Source: Sphingomonas alba
Lineage (GTDB): Bacteria; Pseudomonadota; Alphaproteobacteria; Sphingomonadales; Sphingomonadaceae
Reading direction: 5' to 3'
Assembly: GCF_023516555.1 (NCBI RefSeq)
Contig: NZ_JAMGBD010000002.1
Coordinates: 310,001 to 374,000 of the forward strand
Length of the DNA: 64,000 nt
Shown here: piece by piece, positions 26,362 through 35,725 of the stretch
How the letters are laid out: the number at the start of each line of letters is the position of its first letter
Numbering within the stretch: the first letter of the stretch is position 1
The notes under the pieces: generated by a model
Databases searched by the model: none
What the model was told of the DNA's origin: nothing
What the model saw: the letters and a program-made list of their open reading frames with translations, nothing else
Program-made: the position numbers and the translations under genes

Positions 26362-27359
26362 ACGACACCCTGATCAAGGGCGCGATCCTCGCTGCCATCT
26401 TCGGCGCAGTGCTGATCACCGTCGATGTCCTGGTCGGCTGGTGGGCGCGGAGCCACTCGGAAGGGCGCGCGATCAACCTGCGTCTGAAGTTCATCCAGCG
26501 CGGCCGCAGCACGGCCGAGACGCTGACCCTGCTCAAGCGCGCCCACAGCGCCTTGCCGCCATGGCTGCCGAGACCGCTCCTGCGCATGGGCAGGGCCGTT
26601 GAGCGCATGTTGATGATGGCGCAGATCACGATCCCAACACCTCGGCTGATGTTGATTCTGATGCTTGCGCCGATCGCCATCCTCTTCACGATGCTTCTGA
26701 TCATGGTCATCGTTGGCGCACCCGTCGGTTTCGGCCGCGTCGTGCTGCTCGGTACCTTCTCGCTCGTGCTCGGCCTCTTCCTACCGCTGATGGTGCTTCA
26801 GGTCCGCGCCAATCGCATGCGCAAGAGGATGCAGGAGCAATTCCCGATCGCGCTCGACGTCTTCGTCCGCGGTTTGCGTGCCGGTCACCCCGTGGCCGCG
26901 GCGCTGGATTTGCTGACGGTCGAGCTGCCTGACCCGATCGGCAGCCAATTCGGCGTCGTTGTCGACGAAGTCACTTACGGCGCCGAACTTCGCGATGCGC
27001 TGCACGCGATGGCCGAGCGCTGGGACTTGGCCGACATGCGAATGTTCGTAGTGTCGCTTGCCGTGCAAAACGAAACCGGCGGCAACCTTTCCGAAGTGCT
27101 GGAGAATCTGGCGCAGGTCATCCGTGCCCGGCAGTCGCTGATGCTGACGGTGCGAGCGCTTTCGAGCGAAGGCAGAATGACTGCGGTGGTGCTGACGGCG
27201 CTGCCGATTCTGGCCTTCACCGCATTGTTCTCATTCAACCCGGGTTTTTACCTGGACGTCGCCGATGACCCCTATTTCGTTCCCGGTTTCCTCTCGCTGA
27301 TCGCCCTCTACGCAGTCGGTTTCATCACCATCCGCCGCATGGTCGACATCAAGGTCTAG
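26358..27359 (+). CDS. tadB: Flp pilus inner-membrane protein TadB
   Basis: A 333-aa T2SSF-domain protein with several membrane segments (LILMLAPIAILFTMLLIMVIVG region, then VVLTALPILAFTALF). The F-domain is recognised by QFPIALDVFVRGLRAGHPVAAAL and a second conserved stretch, VQNETGGNLSEVLENLA. It forms the inner-membrane platform with TadC. ATGA overlap with cpaF. Ordinary in all respects. Confidence 0.93.
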   Translation: MNDTLIKGAILAAIFGAVLITVDVLVGWWARSHSEGRAINLRLKFIQRGRSTAETLTLLKRAHSALPPWLPRPLLRMGRAVERMLMMAQITIPTPRLMLILMLAPIAILFTMLLIMVIVGAPVGFGRVVLLGTFSLVLGLFLPLMVLQVRANRMRKRMQEQFPIALDVFVRGLRAGHPVAAALDLLTVELPDPIGSQFGVVVDEVTYGAELRDALHAMAERWDLADMRMFVVSLAVQNETGGNLSEVLENLAQVIRARQSLMLTVRALSSEGRMTAVVLTALPILAFTALFSFNPGFYLDVADDPYFVPGFLSLIALYAVGFITIRRMVDIKV

Positions 27360-27363
27360 AGCG

Positions 27364-28347
27364 ATGATCGAAGTCCTCTCCGACAACCCGCTGCTCAAGT
27401 ACCTTTTGCTGGTCGCCTTGTTCGCGCTGGTTGCAGCAGCCGCCTATTTCACGTCCTTAGCGATTGGCGCACGTCAGATCGCGCGCCGCCGGCTGGCGGA
27501 GGGTGTTGCCACGGCCGGCGAGGACGAGATCATCGGTTCCTTGCGATCCGACAAAGTCGAAAGCGCCTGGCTGAAGCTCGTCGAGCGAATCGAAAAGACC
27601 GGCCTTTCGCTAGTCGACACCAAGGACCAGGCGGTTCGGGAACTGCTAATGTCGGCGGGCTATACTGCGCCATATGCGCCGCGCGTCTACACGCTGATCA
27701 GGCTTGTCCTGGTCTTCCTGCTGCCAGCTCTGTTCCTCGGTTACTTCTGGATGATCCGGGGCGCCCCCAGTGCCGTCTCTCTCTATTTCATCGTCGTGAT
27801 CGCAGCCGCCTTGGGTCTCTACATTCCAACGTTGATAGTTCGGGCCAAGGCAGACCGCCGCAAGGAGGAGATTGTTAACGGCTTTCCGGACGCGCTGGAC
27901 CTGATGCTCGTCTGCGTTGAGGCAGGCTTGGGCCTTGAAGCAGCATTTGCCCGCGTTGGCATGGAGATCACGGAATCGCATCCGCGCATTGCCGAGCAAT
28001 TCGGCGGGGTCGTCCTCGAGATGCGCGCGGGCCGCAATCGCGAGGACGCATTGCGTAGGCTGGCTGACCGCGCGGGCTCCGACGAGATCCGTGCCTTCGC
28101 GACCTTGCTCATCCAGTCAACCAAGCTCGGCTCTTCGATCGCGCAGACGCTAAGAATTTATGCTTCGGAGATGCGCGAGAAGCGCCGACTCCGCGCCGAA
28201 GAAAAAGCGCACCGCCTGCCGGTCCTCCTGTCCATTCCGCTCGTCACCTGCATGCTACCGGTGATGATCGGGGTGCTCATGTTACCCGCTTCCATTCGGG
28301 TTATTCGTGCAGTTGTGCCGGCCCTGAAGGCCGGAGCTGGAGGCTGA
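27364..28347 (+). CDS. tadC: Flp pilus inner-membrane protein TadC
   Basis: A 327-aa T2SSF-domain protein, paralogous partner of TadB. Membrane segments at the N-terminus, in the middle (VFLLPALFLGYFWMI, IVVIAAALGLYIPTL) and at the C-terminus (LLSIPLVTCMLPVMIGVLMLP). The F-domain has NGFPDALDLMLVCVEAGLGLEAAF and LIQSTKLGSSIAQTLRIYA. The ATG is four bases after the tadB stop, and the next gene follows by one base. Confidence 0.92.
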   Translation: MIEVLSDNPLLKYLLLVALFALVAAAAYFTSLAIGARQIARRRLAEGVATAGEDEIIGSLRSDKVESAWLKLVERIEKTGLSLVDTKDQAVRELLMSAGYTAPYAPRVYTLIRLVLVFLLPALFLGYFWMIRGAPSAVSLYFIVVIAAALGLYIPTLIVRAKADRRKEEIVNGFPDALDLMLVCVEAGLGLEAAFARVGMEITESHPRIAEQFGGVVLEMRAGRNREDALRRLADRAGSDEIRAFATLLIQSTKLGSSIAQTLRIYASEMREKRRLRAEEKAHRLPVLLSIPLVTCMLPVMIGVLMLPASIRVIRAVVPALKAGAGG

Positions 28348-28348
28348 T

Positions 28349-29446
28349 ATGAACCGGGGGGCATTCTTCACTGTAACGGCCGCGGCACTCGCTCTCAGCG
28401 GGTGCCTTGGCGACCAGGGCAAGCTTGAGATCCGCTCGGTCGATCGCGGCATCAAGGAGGGCGCGCAGCCCGTCTCGTTCCAGGTCGCCGAGGCCTATGG
28501 CCAGCTCGCCATCGGCAATGTCGCTCTAGCGCTTGAGGGCTTCCGCAAGGCCGAGCGCGAGGATCCGAGCAGCATGGATGCGCTGGCGGGGATGGCGCAA
28601 TGCTACGACAAGATGGGCCGGTTCGACCTGTCGCGCCGCTATTACGAGCAGGCGCTGGCGCGGGCGCCGCAGAACCAGACATTGCTGACGCTGTTTGCCG
28701 CTTCCCTGGACCTTCAGGGCGAACGGTCAGAAGCCGCATCGGTCCGCGCCGAGATGGCGTCCCTGACGCCGCCCGCATCGGCGCCCGCGACGGAAACTGC
28801 CCAAGATGTCGCCGCCACGGCCGCGCTGGCGGCCCAACCGCCCGAGACCGCCGCCCCTGTCGGGAAGTCGGTCACGATCGCTTTGGCTCCGGCACAGCCC
28901 GCGAAGGCTGCACCGATCCCGAAAGCTGTCCCAAAGGCCCCGACGATGAACGTCGCGCCGGTCGGCAAGTCGGTGACGATTGCTTTGGCTCCGCTGCCGC
29001 CAGCACCGCCGCCGCCGCGCCAGCCGCGGATCGAGCGCCTGTCGTTGACGGAGGTTGCCCTGATCACTGGCGACGGTCCGAAGTGGATGCGGCCTGCGGT
29101 GGCGCAGCCGGTGCGCTCCGCGTCGCACGCGCGGCAGCAAAAGATCGAGCAATTGGCAGACATGCCGGTGCGGCTTCGCGTCCTGAACGCCGCGCGCGTC
29201 GACAAACTGGCTGCCCGCACCCGCACTTACCTCGGCCAGTTTGGCTGGCGGAACATCCTTGTCGGCAACGCAGCTGTGACTCGGCCAAAGAGCCTGATCC
29301 TCTATCCGCAGGCGGCGCGGGCGGAGGCAATGCGACTCTCGAACCGCTTCGGCTTCGCGATGGCACCGCGAGCGGACGTCAAACAGTTGACGATCCTGCT
29401 CGGCCGTGACGCCGCCGGCCATCCGGCGCTCCGCCCCGCGCCATGA
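28349..29446 (+). CDS. TadD-like TPR lipoprotein with LytR C-terminal-like domain
   Basis: A 365-aa predicted lipoprotein (lipobox LALSGC). Residues 45-140 carry TPR motifs (AYGQLAIGNVALALEGFRKA, MGRFDLSRRYYEQAL). Residues 150-240 are a Pro/Ala-rich linker with a near-perfect duplicated motif, APVGKSVTIALAP. The C-terminal domain (VRLRVLNAARVDKLAART through LSNRFGFAM) looks like the LytR_C fold. TadD proteins are TPR lipoproteins that help assemble the outer-membrane complex. The extra C-terminal domain is not part of classical TadD. Confidence 0.78.
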   Translation: MNRGAFFTVTAAALALSGCLGDQGKLEIRSVDRGIKEGAQPVSFQVAEAYGQLAIGNVALALEGFRKAEREDPSSMDALAGMAQCYDKMGRFDLSRRYYEQALARAPQNQTLLTLFAASLDLQGERSEAASVRAEMASLTPPASAPATETAQDVAATAALAAQPPETAAPVGKSVTIALAPAQPAKAAPIPKAVPKAPTMNVAPVGKSVTIALAPLPPAPPPPRQPRIERLSLTEVALITGDGPKWMRPAVAQPVRSASHARQQKIEQLADMPVRLRVLNAARVDKLAARTRTYLGQFGWRNILVGNAAVTRPKSLILYPQAARAEAMRLSNRFGFAMAPRADVKQLTILLGRDAAGHPALRPAP

Positions 29447-30225
29447 TGCTGGTCGCCGCGGCCCTGTTGTTCGCCGCGGACCCGGCCATGGGCGAAACCG
29501 TGCGCGCTATCCAGGCCGGCCGGCTGGAACAGGCGCAGATCATGCTCAACGCGGCGATCGCCAATGGCGCGCAGGGCGAAGAGGTCGATCGCGTGCGCGC
29601 CGACCTTGCATTCCGTTCTGGCAATTTCGCGGCGGCGCTGAAGGACTATGAATCTCTTGCCGCCCTGCACCCGGACGAGCCACTGAATTTCGAGCGGGCG
29701 GGAATTGCCGCCATCCAGCTCGGCCAACCCAACCGCGCCGCGCAGGTGCTGCGGACCGCCACCGCTTTTCCATCGGCCAGCTGGCGCGCCTGGAACGCGC
29801 GCGGAGTCCTCGCCGATTTCCAGCGGGATTGGACTGAAGCCGATGAAGCCTATCGGAGCGCAGAAAAGCTCGCGCCGGACCGCGCGGAGATCCTCAATAA
29901 TCGCGGCTGGTCGCTCATGCTACGCGGGCAGTGGGCAGAGGCCCTGCCGCTGTTCGAGCGTGCCGCCGGTCTCGATCCGAAAGCAACGCGCATTGCCGAC
30001 AATCTCGAACTGGCGCGCGCAGCAGTCGCCCGAGACCTGCCACAGCGACGGGCCGGCGAGAGCGATTCCGACTGGGCGGCTCGGCTCAACGATGCTGGCG
30101 TGATCGCGGCCTCAGGCGGAGAGCGCCAGCGCGCTATCGCCGCCTTCTCGCAAGCGCTCGAGGCGAGTACGCAATGGTTTGAGCGGGCAGCCAACAACCT
30201 TGCATTGGTCGAGGGCAGGAACTGA
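29443..30225 (+). CDS. TPR protein at the end of the tad operon
   Basis: A 260-aa protein with a short signal peptide (MLVAAALLFAADPAMG) and five or six TPR units (for example GNFAAALKDYESLAALHPDEP, WTEADEAYRSAEKLAPDRAE and WAEALPLFERAAGLDPKAT, each shown within a longer repeat). The start overlaps the previous gene; ATG 29443 or 29446. Most likely a periplasmic scaffold of the pilus machine, a second TadD-like factor. It is convergent with nadA, four bases away, with no terminator visible. Confidence 0.8.
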   Translation: MMLVAAALLFAADPAMGETVRAIQAGRLEQAQIMLNAAIANGAQGEEVDRVRADLAFRSGNFAAALKDYESLAALHPDEPLNFERAGIAAIQLGQPNRAAQVLRTATAFPSASWRAWNARGVLADFQRDWTEADEAYRSAEKLAPDRAEILNNRGWSLMLRGQWAEALPLFERAAGLDPKATRIADNLELARAAVARDLPQRRAGESDSDWAARLNDAGVIAASGGERQRAIAAFSQALEASTQWFERAANNLALVEGRN

Positions 30226-30229
30226 CGGC

Positions 30230-31261
30230 TCAGTCGCCGCTGATCTTGGGGTCGATCGCTTCGGGCTTGTGAATGATCGGGGCGCCGACATCGCCCTGCC
30301 CTACCGTCCGCCCCGCCATCTCCAGCATCCGCTCCAGCGGCAAGCGGGCCTTGGCCATGGTGTCGGCATCCAGTTCGATGCGAGGCTCTAGGTCGCGGAG
30401 GGCGACGTAGAGTTTCTCTAGAGTGTTGAGCGCCATGTAGGGGCACATGTTGCAGTTGCAGTTGCCGTCCCCGCCCGGGACGCCGATGAACGTCTTGCCC
30501 GGTGCCGCTTTTTCCATCTGGTGGATGATGTGCGGCTCGGTGGCGACCAGGATCGTCTGGCTCGGCGAATTAATGGCGAAGTCGAGGATCGCCTTGGTCG
30601 AGCCGACGAGGTCGGCATGGTCAACGATATGCGGCGGGCATTCCGGATGCGCCGCGACCGGAGCGCCGGGGTGCTCGGCCTTGAGCTTGAGCAATTCGGT
30701 TTCGCTGAAAGCCTGGTGGACGATACAGATACCGGGCCACAGCAGCATTTCGCGGCCGAGCGTACGCGACAAATAACCGCCAAGGTGGCGATCGGGGCCG
30801 AAGATGATCTTCTGGTCCTTCGGAATCTGGTCCAGGATGATCTGAGCGCTCGACGAGGTGACGATGATGTCGCTCAGGGCCTTCACCGCCGCCGAGCAAT
30901 TGATGTAGGTCAGCGCGATATGGTCCGGATGGGCCTCGCGGAACGCCTTGAACTGTTCGGGAGGGCAGCTGTCCTCAAGCGAGCAGCCGGCATCCATGTC
31001 GGGCAGGATGACCGTCTTTTCCGGCGAAAGGATTTTCGCCGTCTCGGCCATGAAGCGGACGCCGCAAAAGGCGATGACATCGGCGTCCGTCGCCGCCGCC
31101 TTGCGCGACAGATCGAGGCTGTCGCCGACGAAATCGGCGAGGTCCTGGATTTCAGGCTTCTGGTAATAATGGGCAAGGATGACCGCGTTGCGCTCCTTCT
31201 TCAGGCGCGCGATTTCGGAAAGCAGGTCGATGCCCTTCAGGCTTTGCGGCTGTGCAGTCAC
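30230..31261 (-). CDS. nadA: Quinolinate synthase NadA
   Basis: Condenses iminoaspartate with dihydroxyacetone phosphate to quinolinate in NAD biosynthesis. At 343 aa it has the three Fe-S cysteine regions: [18 protein letters not shown] and [28 protein letters not shown] at the N-terminus and EPHIIHQM are further family signatures. The GTG start at 31261 overlaps the stop of the DUF4230 gene by four bases (GTGA). No nadB or nadC is nearby. Ordinary. Confidence 0.96.
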   Translation of the reverse strand: MTAQPQSLKGIDLLSEIARLKKERNAVILAHYYQKPEIQDLADFVGDSLDLSRKAAATDADVIAFCGVRFMAETAKILSPEKTVILPDMDAGCSLEDSCPPEQFKAFREAHPDHIALTYINCSAAVKALSDIIVTSSSAQIILDQIPKDQKIIFGPDRHLGGYLSRTLGREMLLWPGICIVHQAFSETELLKLKAEHPGAPVAAHPECPPHIVDHADLVGSTKAILDFAINSPSQTILVATEPHIIHQMEKAAPGKTFIGVPGGDGNCNCNMCPYMALNTLEKLYVALRDLEPRIELDADTMAKARLPLERMLEMAGRTVGQGDVGAPIIHKPEAIDPKISGD

Positions 31262-31980
31262 TTGGTCGTCTCTCCAGCGCGGCGTTTCCGCGCCTCCTCT
31301 ATCGCCTGGTTATATGTGAGCGAGCGGTCGAGATAGCTAGGCTTTTGGGCTTTCGGCTCGTCGCCGAAACGGGCGACCACCTTGGCGTCGCTGATGCCGG
31401 CGGCGTTGAGCGGCATGGCGAAGCTGCGCTCGATGGCTTGCCGCGCCGCCTCGCGCGCCAGATGCAGTGGAACAGGCGCGCCCGCCTGCTTGCGCAAATC
31501 GTCGATCGCGAGGCCGCGGTTGGCGTCATCGAGTTGCGTATCGGCATTGCTCAACGCGGAAAGTATGCCCCCGGAACCGTATTCGCGCGCGGCCTTGAGA
31601 TCGACTTCGGGACCGGCGATTTCAATCTCCGGCAATTCGACGCTCAGTGTCTTGGTCGCCTTATCCCAGGAGAGGTCGTCGCGCTCGATCTTGGCCATGT
31701 CGAGTTCGTAGCGGACCGTCCCTGGCAGGATCAGCGTCCGTTCGGCGGAGAGGCCGAATTTTTCCTGCTTCGAGCTGGTTACGGAGACGAAACGCGCGAC
31801 GAACGGCACGAGGCGGTTCTGGGCGTGCATCGATTGCAGGCTGGAATCTACGACGCTTTCGGGGTCGGCGCCACCGAACAGGCGCTTGCCGATGTCGGCG
31901 ATGCCGCCGACCAGGAAACCGATCAGCAACGCGACCACGACTGCGGCGATCGCCAGCGATTTGTTCAGGCGGCCTTCCAT
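31258..31980 (-). CDS. DUF4230 domain protein
   Basis: A 240-aa membrane-anchored protein. One N-terminal transmembrane helix ([19 protein letters not shown]) precedes a soluble domain with the DUF4230 pattern ([44 protein letters not shown]). Function of DUF4230 is not known. It is sandwiched between an MBL hydrolase and nadA; both junctions overlap by 4-16 bases, so the three are probably co-transcribed. Confidence 0.82.
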   Translation of the reverse strand: MEGRLNKSLAIAAVVVALLIGFLVGGIADIGKRLFGGADPESVVDSSLQSMHAQNRLVPFVARFVSVTSSKQEKFGLSAERTLILPGTVRYELDMAKIERDDLSWDKATKTLSVELPEIEIAGPEVDLKAAREYGSGGILSALSNADTQLDDANRGLAIDDLRKQAGAPVPLHLAREAARQAIERSFAMPLNAAGISDAKVVARFGDEPKAQKPSYLDRSLTYNQAIEEARKRRAGETTK

Positions 31981-32810
31981 ATGTCCACATCCACATTAAC
32001 GAGCCCGCGCCTCTGAAGGTCCAAAAGGTGCGCGAGCACGGATCCGCCGGCCGCGGCAGTCAGGCGAGGGTCGAGGCCCGGATAGGCGCCGTCGACGATT
32101 CCTGGGATGTCGCGCGGGCCTGCCCTCAACAGCTTCAGGATCTGTTTTTCGCGGTGCAGGCGATGCCCCATCAGCCCGCGTACATATTGCCGCGGCTTGG
32201 TCACCGGCTGGCCGTGGGCGGGGTAATAGATACGGTCCTGACGATGCCTGAGCTTGTCGAGGCTGGCCATGTAGGCCGCCATTTCGCCATCGGGCGGGAA
32301 GACCACCGTCGTCGACCAGCCCATGACGTGGTCGCCGGTGAACAAGGCGTCGCCATAAGCGAGACAGAGATGGTTCGAGGTGTGACCGGGCGTTGCGACC
32401 GCGGTGAGTAATCGGCCATCGATCTCGATGCTCTCACCGTCCTCAAGGATGCGGTCGGGCACGTAGTCGCCGTCGAATGCGGCATCGAGGCGCGGCCCGA
32501 CGCTTTCCAGCGCCAGTGGCGCGCAGCCGATGATCGGAGCTTCGGTCGCTTGGGCGAGAGGCCTCGCTGCCGGGCTGTGGTCGCGATGCGTGTGCGTGCA
32601 GCAGATGGCGACGACCGGCCGGTCGGCAATGGCATCGATCAACGCCGCAATATGGTCTTCCAGATCGGGTCCGGGGTCGATGACCGCGAGTTCGTTGTCG
32701 CCGACCAGATAAGTCTGCGTTCCGTAATAGGTGAAAGCTGACGGATTATGCGCCAGAACCCGGGCGATGCCGGGCTCGACCTGCTCCAGCCGTGCGTAGG
32801 GGGCGTCCAC
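31965..32810 (-). CDS. MBL-fold metallo-hydrolase with winged-helix tail (LACTB2-like)
   Basis: A 281-aa enzyme with THTHRDHS (the HxHxDH metal motif), TPGHTSNHL, FTGDHVMG and PAHGQP, all metal-binding positions present. A C-terminal BLACT_WH-type winged helix (LHREKQILKLLRAGP, AGGSVLAHLLDLQRRGLV) places it near LACTB2/endoribonuclease-type MBL proteins. GTG start at 32810. The end overlaps the DUF4230 start by 16 bases. Substrate uncertain: RNA or a small ester. Confidence 0.85.
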   Translation of the reverse strand: MDAPYARLEQVEPGIARVLAHNPSAFTYYGTQTYLVGDNELAVIDPGPDLEDHIAALIDAIADRPVVAICCTHTHRDHSPAARPLAQATEAPIIGCAPLALESVGPRLDAAFDGDYVPDRILEDGESIEIDGRLLTAVATPGHTSNHLCLAYGDALFTGDHVMGWSTTVVFPPDGEMAAYMASLDKLRHRQDRIYYPAHGQPVTKPRQYVRGLMGHRLHREKQILKLLRAGPRDIPGIVDGAYPGLDPRLTAAAGGSVLAHLLDLQRRGLVNVDVDIWKAA

Positions 32811-32852
32811 GGCGGTGACCTAGCCGTGAAGCGCCCCTAAACCAAGTACCGC

Positions 32853-33266
32853 CTACTTGCCGATCTTGGCGATTTCGCTCTTCAAGTCGGCCACGATTTG
32901 CGCCTTGGCGTCGGCCGGCATGTCCTTATCGCCTTCGATATCCGCCAGCGCCTTGCTGAGCGTCTTCGCCCAGTCGGCATCGCTTTCGCCCGGATCCGAG
33001 CAAAGCACCATCTTGCTGACGTTTTTCTTCTTGTCGTCACCGCTGCTAGATGAGGATTCGAACTTGCGGCCCTTGCCGCAGTCGGCGACGAACTTGTCCG
33101 AGTCCGAATTGATGGCGATTTCCTTGTCGCCATCCGTCTTGATGATCTTGATCGTGCGGACTTCTTCAGTCTTCGTCGCATGTTCAGGATGCGCTGCGGA
33201 CGGCACCGCGAATGCCAGGCCGGCCATGGCCACGCTTGCCGCCAGGATGAGGCGTATTTGATTCAT
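32853..33266 (-). CDS. Secreted protein with an unnamed Cys-containing domain (paralogue A)
   Basis: A 137-aa protein with a signal peptide (LILAASVAMAGLAFAVPSAA). The mature part carries DCGKGRKFESS, a second Cys in VLCSDPGESDADWAKTL, and an amphipathic helix ending AQIVADLKSEIAKIG. The same three blocks, in the same order, occur in the protein encoded at 33335-34207. No known domain recognised. A disulfide between the two Cys is likely. Confidence 0.7.
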   Translation of the reverse strand: MNQIRLILAASVAMAGLAFAVPSAAHPEHATKTEEVRTIKIIKTDGDKEIAINSDSDKFVADCGKGRKFESSSSSGDDKKKNVSKMVLCSDPGESDADWAKTLSKALADIEGDKDMPADAKAQIVADLKSEIAKIGK

Positions 33267-33334
33267 TGCTGTTCCCCTCTCGTCGCGAAGGGAGCAGAAT
33301 TAACAAATGTACTGAACGAGAGTTGAACGCGTCC

Positions 33335-34207
33335 TCAAGACGCGCAGTAGAGCGCCCACGGGCCCAGGGTTTCGGCGACCTGCCCCTTGTTCATCACCTG
33401 GACCCGGACCTTGCCGCGCATCACCCCCGAGCAGACCCGGCTGGGCAGGCGCTCCTTCAATGTATCGCCCTTCTTCAGCTGGCTGAGGTCCAGCTCGGCG
33501 CGATTATCGTCACCGCGCAGGAAGCGCAGGCTGGTCCCGGCGGGCATGTCCTCTTCGGCGCGGACGAGGACCTGGCTTTCGCGCTCAAGCCGCGAGCAGG
33601 TCGCGAAGGTCTCATGCGGGACTGCGCAGCGGACGACCAGGTTCGGCCTCGCCACCGGCTCGGGCGCCGGTGTCGCTGGAAGCACCGTCCCGTTGGCAAG
33701 CTTCAACGGTGTCGAGCGCTTCGGCGCCGGCAAGGGCGGCAGACTCGAATATTCAGGCGGCCTCTCGCTGGGCGCGACCCTTTCGGCCGGCAGGTTGAGC
33801 GCGTACTCCGCGGGCGCCTCCTTGACCGTGCCTCCGGTCGGATTGGAGCCGGCGGTCGTTTCCAGTTTCGCAATTTCGTTCTTCAGTGCCGTGATGATCT
33901 GGCTTTTGACGCGCGGCGCCATTTCCTCGTCCGCCTCGGTCTTCTGAATGGAGTCCTGGAGGGTTACCAGCCAGTCGGTATCCGATTGGCCAGCCTCGCC
34001 GCAAATCTTCACTTTCGAGCCCCGGCCGGGGCCGGTGATGACGGTCGTCTCGAACTTGTGGCCGGGGCAGCTGTCGACAAGCGATTTCAGCTGGGTGTCG
34101 TCGGCGGACGTGTCCGCGCCTCCCAGGGGGTCGGTGACAAGCTGGGCCGGTGCAGCCGTCGCCATCAGACCAAGGCCAACCACCAAAAATATCGCACGCT
34201 TCGTCAT
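33335..34207 (-). CDS. Secreted protein sharing the unnamed domain (paralogue B)
   Basis: A 290-aa exported protein; ATG at 34207 with GGGAGGC upstream. Residues 40-115 match paralogue A: DSCPGHKFETT, KICGEAGQSDTDWLVTL and SQIITALKNEIAKLE. A Pro-rich linker follows, then a separate C-terminal domain with three Cys (VVRCAVPHETFATCSRL and a final LYCAS) and an SRVCSG motif. The second domain is not recognised either. The two genes are adjacent in the same orientation, with a gap of about 70 bases, and probably arose by duplication with later fusion. Confidence 0.7.
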   Translation of the reverse strand: MTKRAIFLVVGLGLMATAAPAQLVTDPLGGADTSADDTQLKSLVDSCPGHKFETTVITGPGRGSKVKICGEAGQSDTDWLVTLQDSIQKTEADEEMAPRVKSQIITALKNEIAKLETTAGSNPTGGTVKEAPAEYALNLPAERVAPSERPPEYSSLPPLPAPKRSTPLKLANGTVLPATPAPEPVARPNLVVRCAVPHETFATCSRLERESQVLVRAEEDMPAGTSLRFLRGDDNRAELDLSQLKKGDTLKERLPSRVCSGVMRGKVRVQVMNKGQVAETLGPWALYCAS

Positions 34208-34277
34208 CTTTGCCTCCCGCGCCAAAGGCTTAGCTGATCGGTAGGCGGCGTGAACCCCTTAAATCATGAAATTATGT

Positions 34278-35537
34278 TCACGCATCCGCGAGCGCAGGGA
34301 CGACCTGCCGAGCCGGCTGGGCCGCCCGCGCCCAGACGCGGCGGAATGCCTTGGGATAGAGGCTGCCGAACAAATCGGACATGCTCCGGTCCCAGCTGTA
34401 CTGACGGGCGTGATGTTGGGCTACCTCGCCCATTGCCTTGGGATCCGAATTCCAGACCGCGAGGATGTTGTCGGCCAGGGCGCGGGCATCGTCGACCGGG
34501 CCGAGGCGGCCGATCAGGTCCGTGACACGGTCGACCATTGCGCCTGCGGCGACGCCGACGACAGGCAGGCCCGAGGCCTGGGCTTCAACGATCGACACGC
34601 CAAACGTCTCATCGGCCATGCCGGACACGTAAATGTCGCCGCTTGCCAGCGAGCGCGCCAGCTCCGACCGGTCGCTGACATAACCCGGCGCGTGAATGCG
34701 CGGATCATTCATTGCGACAATGCTCTCGCGCAATGGCCCGTCGCCGATCAGTAGCAGGTGCGCGCCCAATGCTCGCGGCAGCATCTCGAAGGCGTCGACA
34801 AGCAATTGTGCCCGCTTCTCGCCGTCGAGCCGTCCAGCATAGACAAGGAGCGGCGCTCCGCCCTCGATGCCGAGCGTTTGGCGAAGCCGCGGATCCCGCC
34901 TGTCGGGCGAGAAATCGCCAAGCTCGACCCCGAGCGGCACAACCTCGATCCGGTCGATGCCAAGCGATTGCAGCTTGGTCATGCCGCCATTCTCCGACAG
35001 CGCGAACATACCGTCGAAGCGGCTGTAGAGCTTGCCGCAATACCAGTAGCAGAGGCGCGACGCGGCGCTGGCCAGGGCCTTGCCGATCACCTTGCGGAAG
35101 GGCCGCTCGACATAGACGGTTGGGAAATCGGTCATGTAAGCGGCGACCAATGCCACTCCTGGATTCCGTCTGGCGTGACCAATGGCCGTCCACGGCAAGA
35201 CATAGGCATCCTGGCATTCGATGAGGTCGGGCTTGAAGCGCTCCAGCACCTCGCGGACCGCGCCGGTGCGGAGGAGCAGGCGGTAGTTCGGGCTTCCCGG
35301 CACCTTCGGCGATGCGATTGTGACGGTTATCGCCCGCTCCTCCTCGACAATCTCGTCACGCGGCCCGGGGACGATCAGCAAATGCCGGTGCGGCATGGTC
35401 GACAGGATGTGCTGGCGCTTGTGCCGCAAATAAGTACCGACGCCGCCGCCGACCGCGGACCAGCTCTGCGTAACGTCGCAAAACAGGCGGGTCGGCCCGT
35501 GCGCTGAATACGCATCCCAAGGGTCTTCGCGGCTCAT
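34278..35537 (-). CDS. GT4 family glycosyltransferase
   Basis: A 419-aa GT-B enzyme transferring a sugar from a nucleotide donor. The C-terminal donor domain has VYAGRLDGEKRAQLLVDAF, LIGDGPLRESI and the E-x7-E motif in ETFGVSIVEAQASGLPVVG. The N-terminal domain has GGVGTYLRHK and LIECQDAYVLPW. Acceptor unknown; glycolipid mannosyltransferases of the MgtA type look most similar. A monocistronic unit. Confidence 0.88.
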   Translation of the reverse strand: MSREDPWDAYSAHGPTRLFCDVTQSWSAVGGGVGTYLRHKRQHILSTMPHRHLLIVPGPRDEIVEEERAITVTIASPKVPGSPNYRLLLRTGAVREVLERFKPDLIECQDAYVLPWTAIGHARRNPGVALVAAYMTDFPTVYVERPFRKVIGKALASAASRLCYWYCGKLYSRFDGMFALSENGGMTKLQSLGIDRIEVVPLGVELGDFSPDRRDPRLRQTLGIEGGAPLLVYAGRLDGEKRAQLLVDAFEMLPRALGAHLLLIGDGPLRESIVAMNDPRIHAPGYVSDRSELARSLASGDIYVSGMADETFGVSIVEAQASGLPVVGVAAGAMVDRVTDLIGRLGPVDDARALADNILAVWNSDPKAMGEVAQHHARQYSWDRSMSDLFGSLYPKAFRRVWARAAQPARQVVPALADA

Positions 35538-35628
35538 TCCTGGCTCCCAACCCCGCAGTGACGGTTTAGTGCCATGAACCCACCCAGATTAAGTCGAAGG
35601 CCGCGGGTCTCTAGTCGATGCGAATGCG

Positions 35629-35675
35629 TAATAAAATAGGGGCACCGCCGACGGCCTCCCCGCCGGCAGTGCCCC
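35629..35675 (-). terminator. Intrinsic terminator after the M56 gene
   Basis: On the minus strand a hairpin with arms GGGGCAC/GTGCCCC (35639-35645 and 35669-35675), extended inward by GCCG/CGGC after one mismatch, is followed by TATTTTATTA. It lies about 50 bases after the M56 stop, in the correct orientation. Confidence 0.7.
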
Positions 35676-35725
35676 CGCCACGCGAGCGCACCCCTGAGGG
35701 GCCGCCGCCGCGCCGCTTCGAGCTC

